Shown piece by piece: positions 56,358 through 64,000 of a stretch of DNA of 64,000 bases. The stretch covers positions 16,482 to 80,481 of the forward strand of contig NZ_FNJR01000009.1 in NCBI RefSeq assembly GCF_900104475.1. The letters are read 5' to 3'. The position numbers were made by a program, and so were the translations under genes. This DNA comes from Actinopolyspora xinjiangensis. GTDB lineage: Bacteria; Actinomycetota; Actinomycetes; Mycobacteriales; Pseudonocardiaceae. Under the pieces are notes generated by a model. That model worked only from the letters and a program-made list of their open reading frames with translations. It did no database searches and had not been told where the DNA came from. Numbering within the stretch: the first letter of the stretch is position 1; every line of letters starts with the position of its first letter.

Positions 56358-56797
56358 CGATAGTTCCAAAACTCGCAGTCGAAAAATCGTCATTGGGTGC
56401 CGTTACGTCGCACCTGGCACGGCGGTGTGAGAAGCAGGACCGCGCGTCGGACCCGAGGTTGTCCACGAGTCGGTTTCCAAGGGGAATCGGAGGCGTGTTC
56501 CGGTTCGGCGAGCCGAGAATTCCGGAGAACGGCGGAACACGCCGACCACGACACTTCGGAATTCGTTCCTTATCTCCCGGAAGAACCGGAAGGAAAATTC
56601 CGGATCCCGTTGTGCCGCGCATGTTCTCATCATCCTGCCGAGCGCGGCGGACAACCAGTGTCCGTTCAACATATTGACACTGACAACAGGATGCGGATCG
56701 TGGTGGTGTCGACCAACGGCTCCGCGATCCCCGAATCGCCGCGTGGCGAGAAGCGGCGGGTCAACGCCGCGCTCCACGGCACGTGGAAGCCGACTCC
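56358..56797. other. Gap in the AvrD cluster without a gene
   Basis: 440 nt upstream of the Gfo/Idh gene. It probably holds that gene's promoter; a TTGACA (56674-56679) on the plus strand and an AT-rich CAACATATTGACACTGACAA around it are the only promoter-like signs. No credible frame. Confidence 0.4.
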
Positions 56798-57646
56798 TCA
56801 GCGGTGCTCCGGTCGCCAGTGCGAGCCCGCCCCCGAGGAGACGACCCTTCCGAAGACCACGTCGGCGAAGTGGTTGCCGAATCCCAGGGTTTCGGGCTGG
56901 GAGAGTTCCTTCAACACCAGATCGCGGGTGGCGATCCCGACGTTCGGGTCCGAGTCCATGGAAACCTCCCACTCCGGTCTCTCCACCTGGACCGGGGAGT
57001 GGAAGACGTCGCCGAAGGCGATCAGCCGTTGCCCGCCGGAGGAAACGACGTAGGAAGTGTGCCCGGGGGTGTGTCCCGGAGTGCTCCAGGCGACGACTCC
57101 GGGGAATATCTCCTCACCGTCACCCGCCTCCCGGTACGGGAAGGACACCGGCATCCCACGCCGCCGCATCGAGGACCACTCCTCCGAGGAGGCGATCAGG
57201 TTCGCGTGCGGCAGGAAGGGAGTGCTCGTGTTGCCGGGCCGGAACACCCAGCCGAAGTGGTCGTCGTGCAGATGTGTGAAGGCGACCGCCTCGACTTCCT
57301 CCGGCCGTCGCCCCGCGTCGCGCAGTCCGCGAAGCAGACCACCACCGGCCAGCGCCCCGAGGTACGGGTGGGTGTGGGCGGCCGCCGCTCGGTGCGGTCC
57401 GAAACCGGCGTCGATCAGCAGGGCGCGCTCGCCGTACTCGACGAGCAGGCCGCCGACCGAGCCGAGGAAGAATCCCTCCGCTGTGAGCAGTCTCGTCCGG
57501 TCGCCCTCCCAGTCCCCGGCCGTGGACTCGGGGAACCAGGATCTGGGGGACAACTCGACGTGGCCGTCGGGAATGTAGGTGACGGTGTGGTCTCCGACGC
57601 GGAGCGATCTCATCCGTCCGGGAACGTTCCACCTGTCGATGGTCAT
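56798..57646 (-). CDS. Metallo-beta-lactamase fold hydrolase (lactonase-like)
   Basis: 282 residues. The metal motif THLHDDH (124-130, HxHxDH), STPGHTPGH and FGDVFHSPVQ give the two-zinc site, and the C-terminal GNHFADVVFGRV supplies the last His. Closest in pattern to AHL lactonase/AttM-type or quorum-quenching enzymes. In this cluster it could hydrolyse a lactone ring, either as biosynthetic step or to turn over the signal. ATG 57646 lies 30 nt after the regulator stop, so the two are probably co-transcribed. Confidence 0.9.
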   Translation of the reverse strand: MTIDRWNVPGRMRSLRVGDHTVTYIPDGHVELSPRSWFPESTAGDWEGDRTRLLTAEGFFLGSVGGLLVEYGERALLIDAGFGPHRAAAAHTHPYLGALAGGGLLRGLRDAGRRPEEVEAVAFTHLHDDHFGWVFRPGNTSTPFLPHANLIASSEEWSSMRRRGMPVSFPYREAGDGEEIFPGVVAWSTPGHTPGHTSYVVSSGGQRLIAFGDVFHSPVQVERPEWEVSMDSDPNVGIATRDLVLKELSQPETLGFGNHFADVVFGRVVSSGAGSHWRPEHR

Positions 57647-57675
57647 GTCTCGAAGCACCTCTTCCGGGGGGGTTG

Positions 57676-58533
57676 TCAAGCGGACACAGCGGGAAGGACG
57701 TTTTCCACCGACAGCAGCTCGTACCACCGTTCTACGGCCTCGCGAGTACCACTGCCGACCACCGGTGTGAGCAGTACGAGTTTGAGGCCGTAGCCGCACG
57801 TGAAATCCATGACGACGCGCGTGAAGCGCATGTCGCCCACATCGCGGTGGTAAAGCGATTCCTGATAGCAGGAGTCGTCGGCGACCTGGTACTGGTCCCA
57901 CAGTCGGGCGAAGTGGGTGCTGACGGTGCGCAAGCGATCTATCAGAGCCACGAAACCGGGATCGGCGCTCAACGACCAGGTGTCGGCGCGGAAGCGAGCC
58001 ACGGCACTTTCCACGTCCCGCTCCCAGTCGGGGCGCATCTGACGAGCAGCGGTATCGGTGAGCAGTGTTTCCAGGTAGTTGGTTCCCTCGCCTTCCGGAG
58101 TCCCGAGGAGGGGGTGAGCGACGGCGTTCGCCACCAGTACGTTCCAGTACCTGTCCAGCACGTAGGCGGGCTGCGGCAGCCAGTTCTCCACGATCTGCGG
58201 CATCAGGGAGAGGTCGGGCCCCTCCGAGTCGCCGACTTCACCTCCGGTGGGTACGGAGGCCAGTCCGGTCATGTACCTGAGCTCGACCTCGTCGAGCCGG
58301 AGCGCGCGCGCCAGGGCCCGCAGGATCTCCGGGGAGACGTTCTCCGCCCGCCCCTGCTCGATCCAGGTGTACCAGGAGGCACCGACACCCGCGAGTGTCG
58401 CCACTTCCTCCCTGCGCAGTCCCGGTGTGCGGCGCCTGCCCACATCGGGCAGCCCCACCTCGGCCGGTGTCAGTTCGGCGCGCCGGGCACTGAGGAATCT
58501 CCCCAGCTCCAACAGATGTCCCGAGCGTGGCAT
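57676..58533 (-). CDS. XRE-family regulator with MmyB-like ligand domain
   Basis: 285 residues. Helix-turn-helix TPGLRREEVATLAGVGASWY...WIEQGRAENVSP (residues 36-70), then the MmyB-like PAS-type domain (YVLDRYWNVLVANAVAHPLL, YLETLLTD, FRADTWSLSADPGFVALIDR). These regulators respond to small lipophilic ligands and often sit beside oxidoreductases or biosynthetic genes they control. ATG 58533 follows AGGAGAAC. First gene of the cluster's right-hand unit; likely pathway regulator. Confidence 0.93.
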   Translation of the reverse strand: MPRSGHLLELGRFLSARRAELTPAEVGLPDVGRRRTPGLRREEVATLAGVGASWYTWIEQGRAENVSPEILRALARALRLDEVELRYMTGLASVPTGGEVGDSEGPDLSLMPQIVENWLPQPAYVLDRYWNVLVANAVAHPLLGTPEGEGTNYLETLLTDTAARQMRPDWERDVESAVARFRADTWSLSADPGFVALIDRLRTVSTHFARLWDQYQVADDSCYQESLYHRDVGDMRFTRVVMDFTCGYGLKLVLLTPVVGSGTREAVERWYELLSVENVLPAVSA

Positions 58534-59556
58534 GTTCGATGTTCTCCTCTCCTGAGCCCGTGACAGGATTCGGAAGGATCTTCGTCCGGAGCACGAGAAT
58601 CGTGGATGCCGATGACCGTTCCCCTGCCGGGCGAGTCGAAACGACTGGTTGTCGACGAGCGAACCGGGGTGTCGGAACGCTCGTCGCGGTCGACGGGCGC
58701 TACTACCACCGGTCGACGCGGCCATCGGAGGAACCGCGCCCCCACTTCCCGGACAGGTCCGCCCGAACCGCCGAGGGTTCCGCGGCCGGGCGAACCCGGT
58801 GAGACATCCGTGGAACGCGACGTTGCCTTCCACACCGTCACGGAGAAGGAGTGCTCGGCGCCCGCGGCGTTTCCCCCCGTCCGCCGCACCATGTCCCTGC
58901 CTCGCCCGGGTCGGCGGGCGAGGTCGTGTCGATTGTCCGATGGGTGTTCCGGCGTCGAGTTACGGACATGGCTCCACTCCAGTCAGCTCAACCGTGAACG
59001 AACTCCCGGGACGTCTCGATGTGGAGCACTGCCACGACGTCCTCACGAGAGCGCACGTCCATCACTCGAGTCCGAGTTCGTGGAGTTCGACCACGATCCC
59101 CGTCCTCCAACCGTCACGAAGAACAATAAAACCGAACGATTGGTTTGTCAACGCTACGCCGTGGACCTCCACGGTATCGGATCACGACGCTCCCACGAGA
59201 GCTCTCACGAGACCACCCGCGCCTACGGCCACACCGCACAAGAAAGCGAACTCGATCTCCGATTCGGATATTTTTGCTGCTCAAAAATTAGTTGATCACA
59301 ACTTGCGACAAGCGGCCGACCGCCGCACCGCAACGGGAACCCTGCTACGGCAGACGCCCCCTCGTGCCAAGCCAAGCCCCACACGCCACAAGAAAGAGCA
59401 TATTCGGTATCTAAAAGTATGCCAATTGCCCGACATCAGGACAGAACTCCGGCCAAGACACCGACAGGCAGCCGTGACGATCACCCCGCACGAGAACCTC
59501 GTGGAACCACCGCGGTGAAGCCGGGGAACCTCCGGCGAGATCACCGGGCACCAAAA
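58534..59556. other. 1-kb region without a recognised gene
   Basis: Between the XRE regulator and the terminator of putP. The segment near 59250-59300 and 59400-59420 is AT-rich (GATATTTTTGCTGCTC, GGTATCTAAAAGTATGCC). No frame shows homology or a ribosome site; it may mark the boundary of the biosynthetic cluster. Confidence 0.45.
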
Positions 59557-59600
59557 CGCGACGAGGGGTGGAGCACCGCGGTGCTCCACCCCTCGTCGCG
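59557..59600. terminator. 44-bp perfect palindrome, terminator of putP
   Basis: 22-bp perfect arms (CGCGACGAGGGGTGGAGCAC... mirrored without loop), 19 bp after the symporter stop. It can serve as a terminator in both directions. Confidence 0.8.
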
Positions 59601-59619
59601 TCCGAAAACGGCCGTCGCG

Positions 59620-61137
59620 TCAGCTCTTCGCGGGCTCACCGCCCTCGACTGTGTCGGCCATGGAACCGGACCAGACCCGTTCGGGACGCTTGCCGAACCC
59701 GTTGCACACCACGATCGCCAGCAACGCCACGATCCAGCCCGGGATCATCTCGTAAACGCCCGTGCCACTGAGCGCGTCCACGTTCTTCCACACCAGGACG
59801 GTGGTGGCACCGCCGACGATGCCGCCGAGGGCGCCGGTCCAGGTCATGCGCGACCAGAACAGCGAGAGCAGGATCACCGGGCCGAACGCGGAACCGAAAC
59901 CGGCCCACGCGTAGGAGACGATGTCCAGTACCGCTCCACCACCGAGCGCGATCACGTAGGCCACGATCGCCACCAGGATCACGGTCGCGCGCCCCACCCA
60001 CACCAGGAGACGCTCCGAAGCGTCCCGATGGACGAAGGCACGGTAGAAGTCCTCGGTCAGGGCGGTGGAGGCCACGAGCAGCTGACTGTCGGCGGTGGAC
60101 ATGATCGCGGCCAGTACCGCGGCCAGCAGGACGCCCGCGATCCAGGGGTTCAGCAGCTGCTGGGCCAACGCGATGAACACCCGCTCCGGGTTCTGCAGCG
60201 GCTGGTCGAGCACGCCGATCCCGACCAGACCGACCAGCGAAGCGCCGAGGAGGGTCACCACCACCCAGGTGGTGCTGATCCGGCGGGCCACGGGGATGTG
60301 ACGGGCGCTGCGGATGCCCATGAACCGCGCCAGGATGTGCGGCTGACCGAAGTATCCCGGCCCCCACGCCAGCAGGGACACGATCGAGACGATGCCGAGC
60401 CCGCTGCCGCTGGACCAGCTCCCGTCGGTGAAGCTCGCCTCCCGGCCCATGTCCAGCAGCGCCGGGGTCTGCTCGCCGAGCGCACCGCCCAGACCGCCGA
60501 AACCTCCCAGCAGGGCGATCCCGATCAGCGGCAGCACCAGCAACGCCAGGAACATCATCGTTCCCTGCACCACATCGGTGAAGCTCACCGCGAGGAAGCC
60601 ACCGAGGAAGGCGTAAACCACGATCATCGCCACCGCGACCGTGATCGCCAGCGTCGAGTCCACGCCGAACACGTCCTCGAACAGCACACCACCGGCGACG
60701 AGTCCGCTGGCGACGTAAACGGTGAAGAACACGACGATCACCAGCGCCGAGACCAGCCGAAGCGACCGGCTCCGGTCCTCGAAGCGGGACTCCAGGTAGG
60801 CCGACAGACTCACCGCGTTGTTCGCGCGCTCGGTGTAGGTGCGCAGCCGGGGGGCGATGAACAACCAGTTGAAGTACGTCCCCAGGGCCAGCCCTATCGC
60901 GATCCAGGTGGCCCCCACTCCCTGGGCGTAGACCGCACCCGGCAGTCCGAGCAGCAACCACCCGGACATGTCACTGGCCTGTGCCGACAGGGCGGCCGTG
61001 GGCGCGTTCAGCCTCCGGCCGCCGAGCGCGAAGTCCGCGAGGGTGTTGGTGCGCCTGTACACCCACACCCCGATCACGAGCATGACGACCAGGTAGGCGG
61101 CGAAGGTCGTCAGCACTGCTGGGCTGATGTCAAACAC
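59620..61137 (-). CDS. putP: Sodium/proline symporter PutP
   Basis: 505 residues, 13 membrane segments, SSS family. The PutP pattern ALSAQASDMSGWLLLGLPGA (first sodium site), FGQPHILARFMGIRSARHIP and IMSTADSQLLVASTALTED is well kept. It imports proline, an osmolyte and nutrient, together with sodium. GTG 61137 follows AAGGAG by five bases; an earlier open frame has no ribosome site. Monocistronic, with a strong terminator. Confidence 0.94.
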   Translation of the reverse strand: MFDISPAVLTTFAAYLVVMLVIGVWVYRRTNTLADFALGGRRLNAPTAALSAQASDMSGWLLLGLPGAVYAQGVGATWIAIGLALGTYFNWLFIAPRLRTYTERANNAVSLSAYLESRFEDRSRSLRLVSALVIVVFFTVYVASGLVAGGVLFEDVFGVDSTLAITVAVAMIVVYAFLGGFLAVSFTDVVQGTMMFLALLVLPLIGIALLGGFGGLGGALGEQTPALLDMGREASFTDGSWSSGSGLGIVSIVSLLAWGPGYFGQPHILARFMGIRSARHIPVARRISTTWVVVTLLGASLVGLVGIGVLDQPLQNPERVFIALAQQLLNPWIAGVLLAAVLAAIMSTADSQLLVASTALTEDFYRAFVHRDASERLLVWVGRATVILVAIVAYVIALGGGAVLDIVSYAWAGFGSAFGPVILLSLFWSRMTWTGALGGIVGGATTVLVWKNVDALSGTGVYEMIPGWIVALLAIVVCNGFGKRPERVWSGSMADTVEGGEPAKS

Positions 61138-61627
61138 TGATACTCCTTCAGCCGAGACGGCACATGTGTTCCCGGCGAAACGATCGCTGGGCCAGTGGTC
61201 ACGACTTGAGTCCGGCATGTGGGTTTCGTGACAAGTGTCGGTGGATACTAAGTGGCCCCGGACACGGTGTATTCGTGCGCCCCAACATTATTTGGCGTGC
61301 TTCGTTGTTCTCCCGGACAATGAAACGCCCGCCAGGAAGAAGGAACGACCGCACCGCCGCGCAGCGGAGCCGGCCAACGACGATGCGTGCCGGACGCGGC
61401 GCCGTACGGGCCCGACGATCGGGGGCCGATTCCCTGCCCGGAGAGATCACCACCGGGCGAACGAACCGCCGGTCGGATGAACGAGAAGCGACGGGCGAGG
61501 CCCACCGGACCCGATCCCGCCCCTGATCACCCTTGACAAGGACAACGCCTCACCCCGAGCACGTGAATGTCCACGACGTACTCGAACCCCTCGAACCCTC
61601 CGCCTCTCACCACTGCCCTCAGCCGGC
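61138..61627. other. Upstream region of putP
   Basis: 490 nt with no credible gene; it carries the putP promoter, most likely in the AT-rich CCAACATTATTTGGCGTGCT (61282-61301) region. No clear operator. Confidence 0.4.
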
Positions 61628-61981
61628 TCAGCCGCCCACGGAGGTGTCGATCTTCCTGCCGTCCTCGGTCCTGCAACCGGTTCCCGGGTCGGCCCTCGAA
61701 CCGCTGACGCAGGTCCAATCGCCCACCGACACGGGGCCACCACCGCCCATGCCCGGAGCCTCGCCACGTTCGAGAGCCCGGAAGTAGTCGTCCATGACCC
61801 CCACGGCCTGTTCACAGCTCACCTCACCAGCAATGATGAACACGCTGACCTCGTTACCGGCCGCTGTGGTCACAGCTGTTCCGCAGTCGGTCCCCGGCGG
61901 ATCGACAGCGGGGTCGCCCCCGCACGCGGCCAGTGACAGCACGCTCACCACCACCAGTGTCGCCAAGGGGCCGCGCATCAT
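61628..61981 (-). CDS. Small hypothetical lipoprotein
   Basis: 117 residues. Signal peptide MMRGPLATLVVVSVLSLAAC with lipobox LAAC, so anchored outside the membrane. The mature part contains four further cysteines (CGTAVT, SCEQAVGVMDDYF, WTCVSG, GCRTEDG) that could form two disulfides. It has an EQAVGVMDDYF helix. No known function. ATG 61981 follows GGAG by five bases. It lies 85 nt downstream of the next gene on the same strand, probably co-transcribed. Confidence 0.72.
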   Translation of the reverse strand: MMRGPLATLVVVSVLSLAACGGDPAVDPPGTDCGTAVTTAAGNEVSVFIIAGEVSCEQAVGVMDDYFRALERGEAPGMGGGGPVSVGDWTCVSGSRADPGTGCRTEDGRKIDTSVGG

Positions 61982-62066
61982 GTTCGCTCCAGGATCGAAC
62001 GCCCTACTTCGCCCCACCGAATGAGGCGACACCCGGACAGTCCCGGTCCCGGGGCTCCGATCGGAG

Positions 62067-62885
62067 CTAAGTGTGCACATAGCTACGCAGCCCCTGCTTG
62101 GCCGTGGTTCGGAAGGGCTGCCCGGACAGGTCGATGATATTGGTTCCGGTTCCCTCCGGTGAAGCCCAGTCGAGTTCGAGCTGCCAGCGGCACAAGCACG
62201 TCTCGGTGTTCACCGTCACCCAGAACACCTCCGGGTCGGTGGTCGAGACCCGGTAGGGGAAGTCCAATCCTTCGCCGAGTTCATCCCCCGGTTCCACCAG
62301 ATCCCCGGATCTCGGAACGGGCCGCGGCCGCGGCTCGTCGAGATCGATACTGAAACCTCGAGCGAACATCGAACCCGCACCGGTACAGGCACGCACGAGC
62401 GTGCCCTCGCGAGTGGCAGGTTCCCGGGACAACATCCGCACCCGCAGATCCTGCAGGACAACAGCCCCTTCCGTGGATCGGCCGTGCACGGTCAGTACGA
62501 TCCGGTTACCGGAGGCGCTGATTCCGCCCAGCTCGTAGGCTTTGCGGCCGTTGAACGACTCCGGGGGTGGCAGATCCGCCGGGTCGATCCCCTCCGGGAA
62601 GACCCACTCTCCCCCCGGACAGGACGAGGGCTCGGTCACCCGCACCGTCAACGGTGATTCGCCGGTCCCGATCCGCTGAACGGTCCAGAACGCGGCGGCG
62701 ACGGTCACCACGACCACGAGGACGAGTCCGATCCACAGCGTCGGGCGGGCGGAACGGCGCATGCCGTGGAAGTGCACGCCCCCGGTTATTCGCTGTGCCT
62801 GAACCAGGTTGTCACTGGTCCCGCTCATCTCGTTGCGCTGCCGATCGGGGCGTTCGTGGTCGTTCGGCGCACCAGAACCGCTCAT
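62067..62885 (-). CDS. Hypothetical membrane protein with VHFHG motif
   Basis: 272 residues. The N-terminal segment NLVQAQRITGGVHFHG resembles the short beta-rich motif (VQAGxIxGGVHFH) found at the ends of actinobacterial signalling and TPR/NACHT proteins. One membrane helix follows (WIGLVLVVVVTVAAAFW), then a 190-residue exported domain with a few cysteines (SCPGGEWVFP; TETCLCRWQLEL). The start is ATG 62885 after GGAGGCGGAG. Its partner may be the lipoprotein encoded next. Confidence 0.65.
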   Translation of the reverse strand: MSGSGAPNDHERPDRQRNEMSGTSDNLVQAQRITGGVHFHGMRRSARPTLWIGLVLVVVVTVAAAFWTVQRIGTGESPLTVRVTEPSSCPGGEWVFPEGIDPADLPPPESFNGRKAYELGGISASGNRIVLTVHGRSTEGAVVLQDLRVRMLSREPATREGTLVRACTGAGSMFARGFSIDLDEPRPRPVPRSGDLVEPGDELGEGLDFPYRVSTTDPEVFWVTVNTETCLCRWQLELDWASPEGTGTNIIDLSGQPFRTTAKQGLRSYVHT

Positions 62886-63420
62886 CTCCGCCTCCGTACC
62901 CGCACACCGCTCCCGTGATCGTGGCCCATCGGTCATACGGCAACCAACCGACGACCACCGCACCCCCGCGCATTACACACCCTTCACCGGCCCACCGGCT
63001 GAGAACATCGTGCCCCCGATCGGCGCTGCCGTACATCCGCCACTGAGTGGTGATCCGGACGAACAAGCCTCCACTTTAGAAGCTGATCGCAAATACGCGG
63101 TTCAACGAATCGGAACCGCGAACAGGCCCCACCCGTTGAACCGGTCCGGCGAAACTCGGGCGCCGGCATCGTTCGCACCACTCACGACACACTCCCCGGA
63201 AATTCACAGTCCCGGCCGTCCGCTGCCGGACGATGCGGGACGACCGCCCCACGGCACGATGAGCACGTCGGCGAGTGCGCGCAGGGCACCCCGCGAGCGC
63301 TGGGAACTGTCTTCGACAGCGAATCAGAGTGGTTCCGCACGGGAGAACTACGGCGGTGCGGCCCCAACCGTCCAAAGCGAACCGCCCGTGTGGTGCGCCT
63401 CGGTTCCTTATGATCTCGGC
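62886..63420. other. Divergent intergenic region
   Basis: 535 nt between the VHFHG protein and the last gene; an upstream extension of the former is open but unsupported. It should hold both promoters. No recognised feature. Confidence 0.4.
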
Positions 63421-64000
63421 ATGGTGTCTGAGGCGGTGTCGCTGGAAGACCGGTTGGCCGACGCGGCGCGAGTGGGTGAACTCCTCGACGTCAGCGATGA
63501 GACCGACCGCGAGATTCCGGCAACCGCGATTCGCAAGCTGTTGTTCGGCTCGGTCACCGAGAGCATCGACCCGCGTGGAGTGCGACTACGGGGAGCGCAC
63601 ATCACCGGGAAACTGGACCTCACCGATGTGCGGGCCGCCGTCCCGTTGGCGTTGCACCAGTGCGAATTCGACGAGAGCATCGAGGCCACAAGAGCTCAGC
63701 TGCCGCATCTGGATCTGTCCGGAACCCGGTTCCCTTATCTGGAAGCCAACGATCTCGTCTGCGAACACGACATCCGACTCCGGGGCATTCGTTGCGAGTG
63801 GCTGAGCCTGGTGGACGTCAACATCACCGGAGATCTCGTCCTGTCCGGCACGCGACTGGATACTTCCGGCATGTCCTCCCTGACACTTGTGGGATCCATC
63901 ATCGGTGGTGATCTCACCCTCGGTGAGGGGTTCACAGCCGGCTCCGACAGCCGGCTCGGCGCACTGCGACTACTCGGTACCAGCATCACCGGGCAGCTTC
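63421..64000 (+). CDS. Pentapeptide-like repeat protein, 5' part
   Basis: Open to the right window edge, 193 residues seen. The sequence consists of beta-helix-like units: LRGAHITGKLDLTDVRAAVP, LHQCEFDE, LDLSGTRFPYLEANDL, LRGIRCEWLSLVDVNITGDL. This is the pattern of actinobacterial 'membrane-associated oxidoreductase'/pentapeptide-like proteins with a long right-handed helix. Function unknown. ATG 63421 has no strong ribosome site; the GTG next to it is an alternative. Confidence 0.7.
   Translation, partial: MVSEAVSLEDRLADAARVGELLDVSDETDREIPATAIRKLLFGSVTESIDPRGVRLRGAHITGKLDLTDVRAAVPLALHQCEFDESIEATRAQLPHLDLSGTRFPYLEANDLVCEHDIRLRGIRCEWLSLVDVNITGDLVLSGTRLDTSGMSSLTLVGSIIGGDLTLGEGFTAGSDSRLGALRLLGTSITGQL

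Noticed and set aside
56674..56720. TTGACA-containing plus-strand promoter upstream of the MBL gene region
   Set aside because: No plus-strand gene follows and no -10 element is placed at the right distance; kept only as a remark on the gap.
59296..59771. Two short frames on opposite strands that both begin MEHRGAPPLVA
   Set aside because: The identical start arises because both read into the same 44-bp perfect palindrome, which is a terminator; neither has homology.
1..64000. tRNA or rRNA genes
   Set aside because: Scanning for T-loop words and rRNA-like stretches gave no candidate that folds; a covariance search would settle it.

Overview
The window is high-GC DNA with many GTG and TTG starts, strong Shine-Dalgarno sites and actinomycete hallmarks: a Spo0M-type sporulation protein, an acyl-CoA carboxylase epsilon subunit, an MmyB-type XRE regulator and a DUF3311 + sodium:solute symporter pair. 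It is most likely a chromosomal segment of a sporulating actinomycete. The several sodium-type symporters and some acidic proteins would suit a halotolerant Pseudonocardiales member such as Actinopolyspora, but that genus guess is inference. I see no rRNA, tRNA, CRISPR array or intact insertion sequence.

Left third (1-24.4 kb), mostly catabolism and housekeeping. A leucine-type acyl-CoA carboxylase pair (1-2685, left end cut) faces its TetR regulator across a 44-bp dyad operator. Then come cytochrome oxidase subunit I, a coupled pair of zinc-motif proteins of unknown function, an MFS exporter, an aldo/keto reductase, an FAD monooxygenase, a YigZ protein, a TlpA-like lipoprotein and Spo0M. A complete phenylacetyl-CoA module follows: paaZABCDE on the minus strand and paaI-paaK-paaR on the plus strand, with two PaaR-like operators between them.

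Middle (24.4-44.2 kb). Two tandem near-duplicate APC permeases, a lipid kinase, a PIG-L deacetylase, a ketosteroid-dehydrogenase-like flavoprotein, a sodium symporter with its DUF3311 partner, a dipeptidase, a GNAT enzyme and a MarR regulator with a divergent 37-residue peptide gene. A gene-poor 1.5-kb stretch comes next, then an exporter, a FrnE-like DsbA protein and an aromatic hydroxylase. Two families of short palindromic repeats are scattered between 17.8 and 35 kb (family A, four copies; family B, two copies of exactly 101 bp) and split two otherwise compact operons.

Right part (44.2-58.5 kb), the most interesting region: an all-minus-strand biosynthetic cluster built around an AvrD-family protein translationally coupled to a KSIII ketosynthase. 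It has its own acyl carrier protein, acyl-CoA carboxylase beta and epsilon subunits, HAD phosphatase, quinone-oxidoreductase-like reductase, two paralogous P-loop kinases, DHA2 exporter, LLM flavoprotein, Gfo/Idh oxidoreductase, metallo-beta-lactamase-fold hydrolase and MmyB-type regulator. AvrD is the Pseudomonas syringae enzyme behind the syringolides, so this cluster probably makes a small acyl-sugar-derived furanone or lactone. The window ends with a PutP-type symporter behind a 44-bp palindromic terminator, a small lipoprotein, a membrane protein with a VHFHG motif and the start of a repeat-type protein.
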